Translations under genes and position numbers: made by a program
Notes under the pieces: model-generated
The model's database searches: none
What the model was told of the DNA's origin: nothing
The model's input: only the letters and a program-made list of their open reading frames with translations
Assembly: GCA_028532855.1 (NCBI GenBank)
Contig: JAQQAL010000008.1
Span: 80,821-144,820 of the forward strand
From: Candidatus Thalassospirochaeta sargassi
GTDB taxonomy: Bacteria; Spirochaetota; Spirochaetia; UBA9216
Length of the DNA: 64,000 nt
Direction of reading: 5' to 3'
Part shown: positions 55,005-63,669 of the stretch, piece by piece
Layout of the letters: each line of letters opens with the position of its first letter
Numbering within the stretch: position 1 is the stretch's first letter

Positions 55005-55733
55005 ATGCCATTTTGTCCAAGATGCGGAGTCGAAGTTGATTACGGTGTAAGAAACTGCCCGCTATGTACATTTAATATTCCCGAAGTACCATATGAGCAG
55101 GAAATTCTGCACGAAGAGATTGAACTTAAAAACTATTACACAGAGCTGAGAGAACTGAAAATTAAAAGACGAATTCGCAACAAGGGGATTGCGTTTGTTA
55201 TAATAATACTTATTGCTGCCGGCGGCGTATTCAACAATATAATGCAGGATCTTGTAGCTAACGGAGAGCTTACTTTTTCTCTTTACGTAGTCAGTTCTTT
55301 TTTCCTTTTTATATTCTGCATGATCAGTATTTTCGGACTTGTTCACGGCTGGCGCAACAACCTTTTAATGCTGTTCATCGCGACATCAATTACTGTACTG
55401 TCTCTTGATTTCTGGTCCGGGGGTATTGAATGGTTCTGGACCCTGGGCTCCCCGCTTGTAGTTGTGAGTTTCGGATTTCTTTCATTGACTGTATTTCTTA
55501 TCAAAAAGCTTAAACCAGGCAGACTTTACGGATTCAGTATTATCCTGGCCTGTGTATCAATTCTTTTGATTATGGTTGAGATTATCCTTGATTTGTATAT
55601 TGGAGAATTAGAGCTTCAATGGTCGTTACAATCACTGATTCCAAACGGCTCACTTGCACTGCTGTGCATGGCAGGAAGACAACTAGTGAACCGTGATTTC
55701 TTTCACAAACTAAAGCGCTACCTGCATTTTTAG
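55005..55733 (+). CDS. Zinc-ribbon membrane protein, DUF6320-like
   Basis: A 242-residue protein starting with a zinc ribbon (Cys4, Cys7, Cys18, Cys21: CPRCG and CPLC), a charged helix (about 35-60), and six hydrophobic segments. This order fits the DUF6320 group found beside alcohol acetyltransferase-like genes. The pairing with the upstream acyltransferase (10 bases away) suggests a common product, perhaps an acylated envelope lipid; that is inference. Confidence 0.75.
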   Translation: MPFCPRCGVEVDYGVRNCPLCTFNIPEVPYEQEILHEEIELKNYYTELRELKIKRRIRNKGIAFVIIILIAAGGVFNNIMQDLVANGELTFSLYVVSSFFLFIFCMISIFGLVHGWRNNLLMLFIATSITVLSLDFWSGGIEWFWTLGSPLVVVSFGFLSLTVFLIKKLKPGRLYGFSIILACVSILLIMVEIILDLYIGELELQWSLQSLIPNGSLALLCMAGRQLVNRDFFHKLKRYLHF

Positions 55734-55736
55734 CAT

Positions 55737-56435
55737 CTATTTATTCAGCAATTGACTATAATATCTGTACATAGCCTGCTGTATCACCCTGTTAAGTGCG
55801 GTAAGCCCTACAGCGATTCCAAATATCGCAGAGATCAATGCAATAACAACAAGTACTACAATCCACGGACCGCCGACAAAGCCCGGATCCATAAATGGAT
55901 AAATATATTTACCGCTGCTCACTGAATAAGTAATATGAAAAAAAAGATACACAACAGGATAAATGATTATTCTCCATAATCGCCTGATCCTGGTAAACCT
56001 CAAATCAGCAAAAAGAAGAAAATCAAGTAGTGCAAGTACCGGCATAAGATGATGGGTTACGTTTGAAGCCGCCAGCGCCACACTATGAATAACAGATGAT
56101 ATATAGTCATGTTCAAGCAGGATGTACAGCTGGTCCTTAAATCCCGCTTCAAGCAGTAGAATGAAAACAACACCCGTCACCACCATATTGGTAGTGACTA
56201 TAAGCGGGACAATAACTGTGCTTCGTTTTCTGATTACAGGATATATAATCCAGTACACTGCAAGCATGAGATTGCTCTGAACAGTAAAATAAAACAGGGC
56301 AGGAATCTCCTTATTCCATGAATAAAGAGCGCGTTCAATAATGTAGTATATAATCACAACACCTGCAATAATTCGCAGTATATTCATTACCCTGGGGTTT
56401 ACAAAATTAGCTTTTAAATAATCCGCATTTAACAT
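55737..56435 (-). CDS. Pr6Pr / FAR-17a-like membrane protein
   Basis: A 232-residue protein with six hydrophobic segments. FTVQSNLMLAVYWIIYP, NVTHHLMPVLALLDFLLF and YPVVYLFFHI form the pattern of the Pr6Pr family, related to eukaryotic FAR-17a/AIG1 lipid hydrolases in which the NxxxH-type residues are important. Function in bacteria is unknown. It converges on the DUF6320 gene, with 3 bases between stops. Confidence 0.8.
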   Translation of the reverse strand: MLNADYLKANFVNPRVMNILRIIAGVVIIYYIIERALYSWNKEIPALFYFTVQSNLMLAVYWIIYPVIRKRSTVIVPLIVTTNMVVTGVVFILLLEAGFKDQLYILLEHDYISSVIHSVALAASNVTHHLMPVLALLDFLLFADLRFTRIRRLWRIIIYPVVYLFFHITYSVSSGKYIYPFMDPGFVGGPWIVVLVVIALISAIFGIAVGLTALNRVIQQAMYRYYSQLLNK

Positions 56436-56462
56436 ACTTAAAAGATATCAAATACAGAGGAT

Positions 56463-56491
56463 AAAAAAAAGACCGGAAAATCAATCCGGTC
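56463..56491 (-). terminator. Intrinsic terminator after tRNA-Val
   Basis: Minus strand GACCGG (56491-56486) pairs with CCGGTC (56476-56471) and runs into TTTTTTTT (56470-56463). Between it and the tRNA lies another palindrome, AAGCAG-TT-CTGCTT (56496-56509). Confidence 0.8.
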
Positions 56492-56510
56492 CTCTAAGCA
56501 GTTCTGCTTA

Positions 56511-56584
56511 TGGGCGACATTGGATTCGAACCAACGACCCCTTGCGTGTCGAGCAAGTGCTCTAACCAACTGAGCTAGCCGCCC
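56511..56584 (-). tRNA. tRNA-Val (anticodon GAC), with C33
   Basis: Full cloverleaf on the minus strand: acceptor GGGCGGC/GTCGCCC (one G-T pair), D stem GCTC/GAGC, anticodon stem CTTGC/GCAAG, variable loop GGGTC, T arm GTTGG-TTCGAAT-CCAAT, discriminator A. The 7-base anticodon loop is TCGACAC, giving anticodon GAC at 56550-56548 (Val, reads GUC and GUU). The residue 5' of the anticodon, normally U33, is C (56551). CCA is not encoded. A strong promoter lies upstream and a terminator downstream. Confidence 0.92.
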
Positions 56585-56588
56585 CTTA

Positions 56589-56615
56589 AACTGTTTCACT
56601 ATTATACAAACAGTT
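56589..56615. repeat. Inverted repeat around the tRNA-Val -10 box
   Basis: AACTGTTT (56589-56596) and AAACAGTT (56608-56615) form an 8-bp inverted repeat centred on the -10 box. It may be an operator or simply chance. Confidence 0.4.
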
Positions 56616-56628
56616 GCATCATTGTCAA
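56601..56628 (-). promoter_or_regulatory. Consensus sigma-70 promoter of tRNA-Val
   Basis: Minus strand TTGACA (56628-56623) and TATAAT (56606-56601) are both perfect consensus boxes, 16 bases apart, about 17 bases upstream of the tRNA 5' end. This is the clearest promoter in the window. Confidence 0.85.
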
Positions 56629-56685
56629 TATGAATGCTTGAATTGGACTCAGGTATTACGATAGAATCCTGTTACAGGAGAAAAA

Positions 56686-57708
56686 ATGGCAAAAAATTTT
56701 CTTATAATCCTTTTAATAATTATAATAATCATTGCCGCTCTTATATTCGGAGCATCCTTATATGTTAACAAAATGATTGAGGATACGCTGCATGATGAGC
56801 TCAGATCTACACTTTCGGCAAACGGACTTGGCGACTATATTTCGTACGATGAAATAGACGTACAGGTACTCACCGGAGAGGTTGCACTTAAGAAATTAAG
56901 CATCTCTGATGCAGCAGGCGGTCTGGATATCAAGGCCTATGAGGTTTTTGTAAGGATTTCACCTGCAGAGGCTGTGGCCTTCGCCAGAAACCCCGATACA
57001 GCAATATTAACCGGAGCATCGGCCGGTGCGGCTGAGGTGCAGCTGAACTCAAAAGAGAATGATGATTCAATTGAAATTGACAATGTTGATTTGATGCTTG
57101 AAGGCCGCTTCAACCAGAAGTTGCTCGAAGATAACGAAGCAGTTATTAACGATATTGATATTAATCTCTATAATACCGGAATTGATTTTCCCAAACTGGG
57201 AATTTATGCCGGTGTCAAGAAGTTTTCAGGCTCATTTTCAGGAACCATGAATCCCACAGAGCTCAACACCTCGGTATCAGCCTTTCTGGGACAGCAAAAC
57301 AGGCTTAAGGTAGATCTGGACAATGCGGATATCGAACTCAACGAAACCCTCAGGTCCAGCACAGCTCTTTTTTTCGGCGCTGCATCAGCAGATAAGATAG
57401 TTGATACAATGCACATTGAAAAAATCTATCTGGATATCAATTCAGAAATTAATAAAATTGATGTAAACAAACTGGATTTGGTCTCCGACGGTTTAGCCGC
57501 CGCCGGCACCGCCGAAATAGCTCTGGGCGATGATACTACCAGTCCAACTTTAGACTCCAAACTGGAAATTCATCAGATGGCTGAAGGAGTCCGCAGCATT
57601 GTTGAGCCGTATCTTAGCTGTACTGAACAAGTCCTTCCCGGTAAAACTCCATTTACTGTAAATGCTTCAATAGCAGAAGACGGCTCTGTTTTTATGATTG
57701 CCGAATAA
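56686..57708 (+). CDS. AsmA-like envelope protein of unknown function
   Basis: A 340-residue protein with one N-terminal membrane segment (IILLIIIIIIAALIFGASL) followed by a periplasmic part with repeating beta-rich units, including LTGEVALKKLSISDAAGGLD, and DIELNETLRSS. This resembles AsmA/DUF945-type proteins but I cannot confirm either. TTGAAT and TAGAAT 18 bases apart at about 56639-56668 may be its promoter, and ACAGGAG precedes the ATG. Confidence 0.7.
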   Translation: MAKNFLIILLIIIIIIAALIFGASLYVNKMIEDTLHDELRSTLSANGLGDYISYDEIDVQVLTGEVALKKLSISDAAGGLDIKAYEVFVRISPAEAVAFARNPDTAILTGASAGAAEVQLNSKENDDSIEIDNVDLMLEGRFNQKLLEDNEAVINDIDINLYNTGIDFPKLGIYAGVKKFSGSFSGTMNPTELNTSVSAFLGQQNRLKVDLDNADIELNETLRSSTALFFGAASADKIVDTMHIEKIYLDINSEINKIDVNKLDLVSDGLAAAGTAEIALGDDTTSPTLDSKLEIHQMAEGVRSIVEPYLSCTEQVLPGKTPFTVNASIAEDGSVFMIAE

Positions 57709-57712
57709 CCCG

Positions 57713-57744
57713 AAAAAAACCGCCTCGATTCTCACCGGGCGGTT
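57713..57744 (-). terminator. Intrinsic terminator of the che operon
   Basis: Minus strand AACCGCC (57744-57738) pairs with GGCGGTT (57724-57718) and is followed by TTTTTTT (57719-57713). It lies about 24 bases past the cheY stop. On the plus strand the same stem may also serve the AsmA-like gene, but without a T run. Confidence 0.8.
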
Positions 57745-57767
57745 ATCATCATGCAGAAGGGTCCTGC

Positions 57768-58202
57768 CTATTTTATCGACATAAGGATTCGCTCAAGAAC
57801 CTTTGCTCTGTCGAGTGGTTTTACAATGTAATTCTTAGCACCGATAAGAAGAGACTTTTTAACAAGATCCTGCTTGCCGAGTGCAGAAATCATGATAACA
57901 CTTGCGTCTTTGTCAAATTCAATTATCTTCTCAAGAGCTGTAACGCCGTCCATTTTCGGCATTGTGATATCCATGGTCACAAGATCAACATTCGGATACT
58001 GCTCTTTATACATATCGAGGCCTTCCTGGCCGTCGGATGCAGTACCTATAACATCAAATCCTTCCGAGGTGAGGATCTGGCTAATCTGCTTTGTGACGAA
58101 CATTGAATCGTCTACAATAAGAACTCTGTATTTGCTTCCGTCGGGTTTCTGCCCTTCGGGTGTTCTTTCATTAATATTTGGAAAATCCTGTTTATTCTTC
58201 AT
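57768..58202 (-). CDS. cheY: Chemotaxis response regulator CheY
   Basis: A single-domain receiver that carries the phosphate signal from CheA to the flagellar motor. The acid pair is Asp31-Asp32 (LIVDDSMFV), the phosphoacceptor is Asp78 (VTMDITMPKMDG), followed by MISALG and IVKPLDR with the conserved Lys. A ~25-residue extension precedes the receiver. It lies 13 bases after cheX, which encodes its likely phosphatase. Confidence 0.95.
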   Translation of the reverse strand: MKNKQDFPNINERTPEGQKPDGSKYRVLIVDDSMFVTKQISQILTSEGFDVIGTASDGQEGLDMYKEQYPNVDLVTMDITMPKMDGVTALEKIIEFDKDASVIMISALGKQDLVKKSLLIGAKNYIVKPLDRAKVLERILMSIK

Positions 58203-58215
58203 TTACTCTCTCCTG

Positions 58216-58677
58216 CTACCTTTCTCTTACAGCAACGTTTATTTCCATCTTACCCTGACTCAATTCAATAGGAACTATCAATGCTTCAACACCGGCATCG
58301 GTCACTTCCATATTTTCACCGGTGAAAATTGCCGGTGGAGTAAGGTCGAAGGTAAAACCCAATTCATGAAGCTTGGTTACAGCCTGTGCCGTAATCATAT
58401 TGGCAAGTTCGGTAATTGTAGCCTTGGCCAGATCGTCAAAGGCACTAAGCTCTTCACCGTTCATCTGCCCTGCAATTGCCAGAGCAGTTGCCTCATTCAT
58501 ATCAAAAAGCACCCGCCCCTCAACATCTCCGGCAAGACCGACAATAGCTGCCACGCCAAGCACCGGCTGAGAGGTAGATTTCAGATATAACTCCCCCCTC
58601 TTTATATCAGAATCGACTACTTCTTTCAAAATATTAAATGCTGCTTCAACAAATGGATTTATATATTCTACTCTCAT
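58216..58677 (-). CDS. cheX: CheY-P phosphatase CheX
   Basis: A 153-residue protein that dephosphorylates CheY-P in spirochaetes, which lack CheZ. The catalytic E-x-x-N pattern is seen in TITELANMITAQA, and the start MRVEYINPFVEAAFNILKEV is family-typical. Its position between the CheW/CheR fusion and cheY is as expected for a spirochaete. Confidence 0.93.
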   Translation of the reverse strand: MRVEYINPFVEAAFNILKEVVDSDIKRGELYLKSTSQPVLGVAAIVGLAGDVEGRVLFDMNEATALAIAGQMNGEELSAFDDLAKATITELANMITAQAVTKLHELGFTFDLTPPAIFTGENMEVTDAGVEALIVPIELSQGKMEINVAVRER

Positions 58678-58692
58678 TACTAACTCCTATAC

Positions 58693-60045
58693 TTAAATCT
58701 TCTTGTAGGCTGGAACACGGCCTTTATTAAAAGGCTCCCATCCGCTTCCTGATATAACTTCATTAGATCCTGCAATCAGAATTCCTCCCGGTTTTAATTT
58801 TTCATAAAATATCTCGATCAGCTTCTGCTGGTCAGTTGCAGTCAGATACGACAGGATATCTCTTGCTATTATTAAATCAACCGGGGCAAACTGGTTATCA
58901 TTTGTAACATCATGATATTCAAACAGGATAAGATCCTTGATTTCCGATGTAAAATGCCATCCGTTATTTCCTTCAGTAACCCATTCATCATACATTTCCG
59001 GGACTGAATTTTTAGTAAAAATAAGATTCGGGGCAGTTGAAATATTGAGAAGATCGCTGTCGTTCGCATATATTCTGATTTTTTTACTGCCGAATTTCTT
59101 TTTAAGACAAACGGCAATAGAGTAAGCTTCTTCACCCTTTCCACAGCCTACATCCCAGGCATTGTAGGTGCCGCTCTCATTATCCGGCAGAATCTCTGAT
59201 AAGGCGGCGGAATAATCAGCTTCCCAGAATCTTCCGCTATTTGGAGATGCAAAACCGGTAAGAAATTCATTTGCTTCGGCAGCACTATTAAACTGAACAC
59301 TCAAACCGCCAGAGGCTCGCTGGTTCGACCACGAATTAAAACGATTTTTTACCCAGCCCTCATTTATCGGGCTGACGAAAAAATGGCTGAAAGTGGCGAG
59401 GGTTTCAACTATAAAATTATAATCAACATTGTTACCGTCTTTTGAAGACTGCTTCACAACAGGCTGACCAGTCGCGGTATCTGATGTACTTGCCAGACTT
59501 CCCGTACCGTATGATTTCTGTGCTAAAGCATTCTCAGCTGCTTTCTGATCAAAGATACTTTCAACATCAAGAATTATATACAGCTTCTCTTCGTTCTCGA
59601 CAATACCTTTAATAAATTTGATATTTATATCGCCGAACAATGGATGAGGAGGCTGAATTTTTTCGGAGTTAATACCGACAACCTTGTCTATCGTATCAAC
59701 GATAACGCCGATTGTATTCTCCTCAAGCCTCAAAATAATCATGTTTTCAATACCTGTCGTATTCTCGGGCACAGGCAGGTGAAACATAAGTCTCAGATCT
59801 ATAACCGAAATTATATCCCCTCTGAGGTTATAAACACCCTTAACGAAGGGAATTGAATTGGGTACATATGTAAACTTTGAGGCCTTGGAAATCTCCTTGA
59901 CCTTCATAATATCAATTCCGTAATCTTTACCGCCAAGTGAAAATGTTACCATCTTGTAGTCGACAATGTCTGTTTTATCTTTTGATTCATCTCCTGAATC
60001 AGCTAACAGGTCAAGGTCATTTAAATCAATTAATTCAGAACTCAT
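58693..60045 (-). CDS. CheW-CheR-like fusion protein
   Basis: A 450-residue protein. Residues about 28-170 form a CheW coupling domain (FSLGGKDYGIDIMKVKEI, VKGVYNLRGDIISVIDLR), linked by a Ser/Gly/Gln-rich spacer to a CheR-like methyltransferase domain (about 205-450) with the SAM motif WDVGCGKGEEAYS (297-309) and ARDILSYLTATDQQKLIE. The CheR motif TxFFR, which normally precedes the SAM domain, is replaced by GRFWEAD, so catalytic activity is doubtful. CheW-CheR-like fusions have been described in spirochaete arrays. Confidence 0.92.
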   Translation of the reverse strand: MSSELIDLNDLDLLADSGDESKDKTDIVDYKMVTFSLGGKDYGIDIMKVKEISKASKFTYVPNSIPFVKGVYNLRGDIISVIDLRLMFHLPVPENTTGIENMIILRLEENTIGVIVDTIDKVVGINSEKIQPPHPLFGDINIKFIKGIVENEEKLYIILDVESIFDQKAAENALAQKSYGTGSLASTSDTATGQPVVKQSSKDGNNVDYNFIVETLATFSHFFVSPINEGWVKNRFNSWSNQRASGGLSVQFNSAAEANEFLTGFASPNSGRFWEADYSAALSEILPDNESGTYNAWDVGCGKGEEAYSIAVCLKKKFGSKKIRIYANDSDLLNISTAPNLIFTKNSVPEMYDEWVTEGNNGWHFTSEIKDLILFEYHDVTNDNQFAPVDLIIARDILSYLTATDQQKLIEIFYEKLKPGGILIAGSNEVISGSGWEPFNKGRVPAYKKI

Positions 60046-60056
60046 ACTGCCTCACT

Positions 60057-62399
60057 TCAGCTTATTGTAGCTTCTCTAAGCTGTCGCTCTTCAATTTCAC
60101 GTTTAAGTCCAAGCTCCAGAAGCTGACTTACATCAATTATTAGCGAAACCGTTCCGTCTCCCAGGATAGTCGCTCCGGCAATACCGGGCGAATTAGTATA
60201 TTTATCCTTAAGCGGTTTTATTACAACATCCTCTTCACCAATCAGCGAATCAACCATGAGTCCCATCTTCTTATCGCCGCTTCCGACTATTACTATAAAG
60301 TGATACTCACCAGTCTCTTCTGTAGGTATTCTAAACAGCCTGTTAAGTCTGATCAGCGATACAACATCCTGACGGACATTGAAAACCTCATAATTATCAA
60401 TCATCTTGATTTCTTCAGGTTTGATTCTATGGCTGTCCACAACCGATGTAATAGGAATTGCATAGATTTCTGTCCCTACCCGGACCAGAAGGCCCTGAAT
60501 GATTGCAAGAGTAAGAGGCAGCTTAATAGTAAAAACCGAACCGGCACCCGGTTCTGAATAAACAGAGACATTACCATTGAGTTTTTCAATCTGTTTTCTG
60601 ACAACGTCAAGTCCTACACCGCGGCCTGAGATATTAGTAATCTCTTTTGCCGTTGAAAAACCCGGTTCAAAAATCAGGTTATAAGCTTCTACATCAGTCA
60701 GATTCTTGGAAGGATGAATAACTCCGTTTGCAATTGCCTTGGCCTTCACCTTTTCTACATCTATACCGTTACCGTCGTCACTCACTTCGATAACTATCAT
60801 ATTACCTTCGTTTCGAGCCTTGAGAAGAACTGTACCATTTGAGGGTTTACCAGCTTCAAGCCTCGCCTCCGGACTTTCAATTCCGTGGTCTACCGAGTTT
60901 CTGACACAGTGAATGAGTGGATCCAGCAGATCATCAATAACAGATTTATCGAGTTCTGTATCTTCACCTTCAATTATCAGTTTAATATCCTTGCCGCATG
61001 AGCGGGAAAGATCCCTGACAAGGCGAGGGAACCGTGAGAAGATCTGCGATATAGGAACCATTCGAATCTGCATAACACCTTCCTGCAGCTCACTGGTCGT
61101 ACGTGCAAGACTCTGAGAGGTATTCTGAAATTTCGCCACAGTTGCTTTTAAATCACTTTCAAGTTCATCAAAAACATTGAACAGACTGCCATAGCGCTCA
61201 TTAATCTCATTTTTGATATCCTTGATTTCCATTCCGTTCTGGATACTTTCAAGGTAATCAGGAAGCTTGTCAAAAAGCTCCTTCATCTTATCCCGATAAA
61301 TATTCTGGTTAGTCTGAAACTCAAGAAGATTCTCGGAAAAACTATTGCTTATCTGATTGAATGACGCCTTTGTAATAACTGTTTCCGACACAAGATTCAG
61401 AAGATTATCTATTCTTCGTGAATCAACCCTCAGTATAGAACCGCTGCCCTTATTAGATTTCCGGATCTCTTTCTCAGGCTGTTTTTTTCCTTCCTTCCCG
61501 TCCTCTAACGGAACCGGCAGGGCGGCAGACTCAACCTCCTCTGCCGCTTTCTCCGGCGCGGGAGACTCTTCAGCTGGTTCAGCTTCAGTCGTTGCGTCAG
61601 CTTCACCCGCAGAATCTTCCTCGAGATAGCTTATATCCATGTCCGTGATTACATCAGGAATATTTACAGTTTTGGCTATTTCTTCAGGTGAGGCCTCAGT
61701 CGCAATGTAGAAATCAGCTTCAGGATGAAAAATATCCTTGTAGAGTTCATCGAAATCAGGAACCGAACCGAGAACAGTCCCGTTCTTTTTTAAAGCTGCG
61801 TATACCTGCACACCGCCAACGGTGTTCATCGGATTGTCTTCATTGAAAACAATATGAGCATGAACGATCTTCTCATTCTCACCGCATTGTTCCTTCATTT
61901 CAAGAAGTTCATACTCCGTTATTCCGCCTTCGGTAGATTCAGCCGGGGTCGGTTTTGCGGGTTCAGACTTCTTTTCAGCCTTCACTGCTTCGGCAGGAGC
62001 TTCCTTTTTAAGTAAGGCTTCAAGCTTCGCGGAAATAGCGCTTATATCTTCCTGATAAATATCGCCTTCTATTCTCGCTTCGAGCATTGCCTTTATAACA
62101 TCAATGGCTTCGAGAATTGTATCAACGATCTCCGGGTTAACTTGAACATTCCCGGCTCTTATCTCGTCTAACGCATCTTCACACAAATGGGTAAAATGAG
62201 ACAGCTCATCCATTTGTACTGTTCCGGCAGCACCCTTCAGGGTATGGGCCGCGCGAAAAATCTCATCTACAGCTTCTTTATTATGCGGTTCATTTTCGAG
62301 AACCAGAATATTCTGCTCAAATGTTTCAACTTGCAATTCAGCTTCCATGAAGAAGTCTTTAAGAAGTTCTTCATTATTGGGGTCTAGGTAGTCACTCAT
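60057..62399 (-). CDS. cheA: Chemotaxis histidine kinase CheA
   Basis: A 780-residue kinase with the full CheA layout: Hpt (about 1-110, phosphoacceptor His52 in FRAAHTLKGAAGT), an Ala/Glu-rich linker, CheY-binding P2 (about 168-275), a second acidic linker, dimerisation P3 (about 330-460), ATP-binding P4 (HCVRNSVDHG near 500; VSDDGNGID; ISGRGVGLDVV) and CheW-like P5 (about 640-775). It heads the operon. The ATG has no Shine-Dalgarno site; a promoter ends 10 bases before it. Confidence 0.96.
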   Translation of the reverse strand: MSDYLDPNNEELLKDFFMEAELQVETFEQNILVLENEPHNKEAVDEIFRAAHTLKGAAGTVQMDELSHFTHLCEDALDEIRAGNVQVNPEIVDTILEAIDVIKAMLEARIEGDIYQEDISAISAKLEALLKKEAPAEAVKAEKKSEPAKPTPAESTEGGITEYELLEMKEQCGENEKIVHAHIVFNEDNPMNTVGGVQVYAALKKNGTVLGSVPDFDELYKDIFHPEADFYIATEASPEEIAKTVNIPDVITDMDISYLEEDSAGEADATTEAEPAEESPAPEKAAEEVESAALPVPLEDGKEGKKQPEKEIRKSNKGSGSILRVDSRRIDNLLNLVSETVITKASFNQISNSFSENLLEFQTNQNIYRDKMKELFDKLPDYLESIQNGMEIKDIKNEINERYGSLFNVFDELESDLKATVAKFQNTSQSLARTTSELQEGVMQIRMVPISQIFSRFPRLVRDLSRSCGKDIKLIIEGEDTELDKSVIDDLLDPLIHCVRNSVDHGIESPEARLEAGKPSNGTVLLKARNEGNMIVIEVSDDGNGIDVEKVKAKAIANGVIHPSKNLTDVEAYNLIFEPGFSTAKEITNISGRGVGLDVVRKQIEKLNGNVSVYSEPGAGSVFTIKLPLTLAIIQGLLVRVGTEIYAIPITSVVDSHRIKPEEIKMIDNYEVFNVRQDVVSLIRLNRLFRIPTEETGEYHFIVIVGSGDKKMGLMVDSLIGEEDVVIKPLKDKYTNSPGIAGATILGDGTVSLIIDVSQLLELGLKREIEERQLREATIS

Positions 62400-62409
62400 C
62401 TTAGTATTA

Positions 62410-62437
62410 ATGATATCTATTCACACTGTTAAGTCAA
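62410..62437 (-). promoter_or_regulatory. Candidate promoter of the che operon
   Basis: Minus strand TTGACT (62437-62432) and TATCAT (62415-62410) are 16 bases apart. The -10 box ends 10 bases before the cheA ATG, so transcription would start about 2-4 bases before or at the start codon. Confidence 0.55.
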
Positions 62438-62514
62438 GGCTTTTTTTCGGTTCTTTCTTCTAAGAGCTCATTACTTCATAAGAATTTATATAATGAAGAT
62501 TTCCTCAATTTATC

Positions 62515-62544
62515 ACTGAAAAAGCACGATAATTTCAGTATAAT
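62515..62544 (+). promoter_or_regulatory. Promoter region with inverted repeat before the barrel-protein gene
   Basis: TATAAT at 62539-62544 is preceded by the inverted repeat ACTGAAA (62515-62521) / TTTCAGT (62533-62539), which overlaps the -10 box. The -35 region is poor, as expected for a promoter needing an activator. Confidence 0.4.
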
Positions 62545-62564
62545 AGAATAGGAGCTTCTATATT

Positions 62565-63668
62565 ATGAACAGGAAACTGGCGTCTCTACTTTTAATGATT
62601 TTAATGCCTGCTTTGTCTTTTGCCGCAGACATATCTATACCTTCGCTCGAGCTGGTTACTCGAATGTATCCGGACGACGGAGTTTTTACCCTGCAGACCC
62701 TCGGTTCCTTTGAAATGGAGGTTGAAGGCGGTTATAAATTCGGCGGGAAGCTCAAACTCGGCATCGAAGATGCCGTAGTTGACGACATTTTGGAAGAAAA
62801 CGGGATGCCGGTTCTCTCATTTAATGCAGCTGAAGTAACTATCAGGGATATGTTCGGAATACCGCTGTCCGCTTCATATTACACCGGAATAATTGATGAC
62901 TTCTGCAATGGGGAAATATTCCATACCTACTTCGGTACGTCAATCATTGAACCAAAACTCAGTGGTTTCATGTATTTCGGCGACGGAATAGATTATGACG
63001 GTCTTCATTCAGTTGCCGGGACAGGAATCTCGGTATCTACGACCTTCGGGACTGAATGGAATTATACAAGAGCCTACCTCTATCAGGATGCCTATTTAGG
63101 CAGTGGATATTTTTCATCTGACCTGCGTTCCGCATTCAATCTGGGAGATTTAAAACTCGAAACATTTTTTGGCGCCTCATTTCCTGTTTCCACTATGGGG
63201 ATTTATCGTGCCGGTTTTCTGATGTACTACAAGGCCAGTGAAACCGGCAGTTTCTTTGCTCAGATTGGTGTTCCGCGCTATGATCCCGGCGAGGATTCCT
63301 TTAATATAAATCTATTCTACTTTCTGTTCGAACCCCGACTCAGTTTTGGTATTTTTGGACTTAATTTTTCATTTTTCTGGCATCCTGCCTATTATCACAA
63401 TACAGCTACCGGCGAAGAAGGTTCAATTGATCTTCTTGTTGACTTTGCCTTCGGCGATTTGGAGACCTTTCCGGTTACGGGAGGTCTATCACCACAGTTT
63501 ACCTATGACGCAAACTCGGATACTGATCAGTTTCTTCTGAAGGCTTCCCCGTACATGACGGTCGCAACAGCGGGTGTTCTATGGGATTTTAAGCTTGATG
63601 TAAATGTTCTTCCCTTCGATCTGTCCACCATGTTTGAAGGATATATAGGCGTGAGAGCGGAGTTCTAA
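62565..63668 (+). CDS. Secreted barrel-like outer membrane protein
   Basis: A 367-residue protein with a signal peptide (LASLLLMILMPALSFAA) and alternating hydrophobic/aromatic beta strands throughout, ending in YIGVRAEF with a terminal Phe, as in outer membrane beta-barrels. No family is recognised. AGGAG lies about 10 bases before the ATG. The next gene begins one base after its stop and encodes a similar protein, implying a pair. Confidence 0.75.
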   Translation: MNRKLASLLLMILMPALSFAADISIPSLELVTRMYPDDGVFTLQTLGSFEMEVEGGYKFGGKLKLGIEDAVVDDILEENGMPVLSFNAAEVTIRDMFGIPLSASYYTGIIDDFCNGEIFHTYFGTSIIEPKLSGFMYFGDGIDYDGLHSVAGTGISVSTTFGTEWNYTRAYLYQDAYLGSGYFSSDLRSAFNLGDLKLETFFGASFPVSTMGIYRAGFLMYYKASETGSFFAQIGVPRYDPGEDSFNINLFYFLFEPRLSFGIFGLNFSFFWHPAYYHNTATGEEGSIDLLVDFAFGDLETFPVTGGLSPQFTYDANSDTDQFLLKASPYMTVATAGVLWDFKLDVNVLPFDLSTMFEGYIGVRAEF

Positions 63669-63669
63669 T

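Noticed and set aside
57874..58590. 238-residue plus-strand frame
   Set aside because: Antisense to cheY and cheX, both certain.
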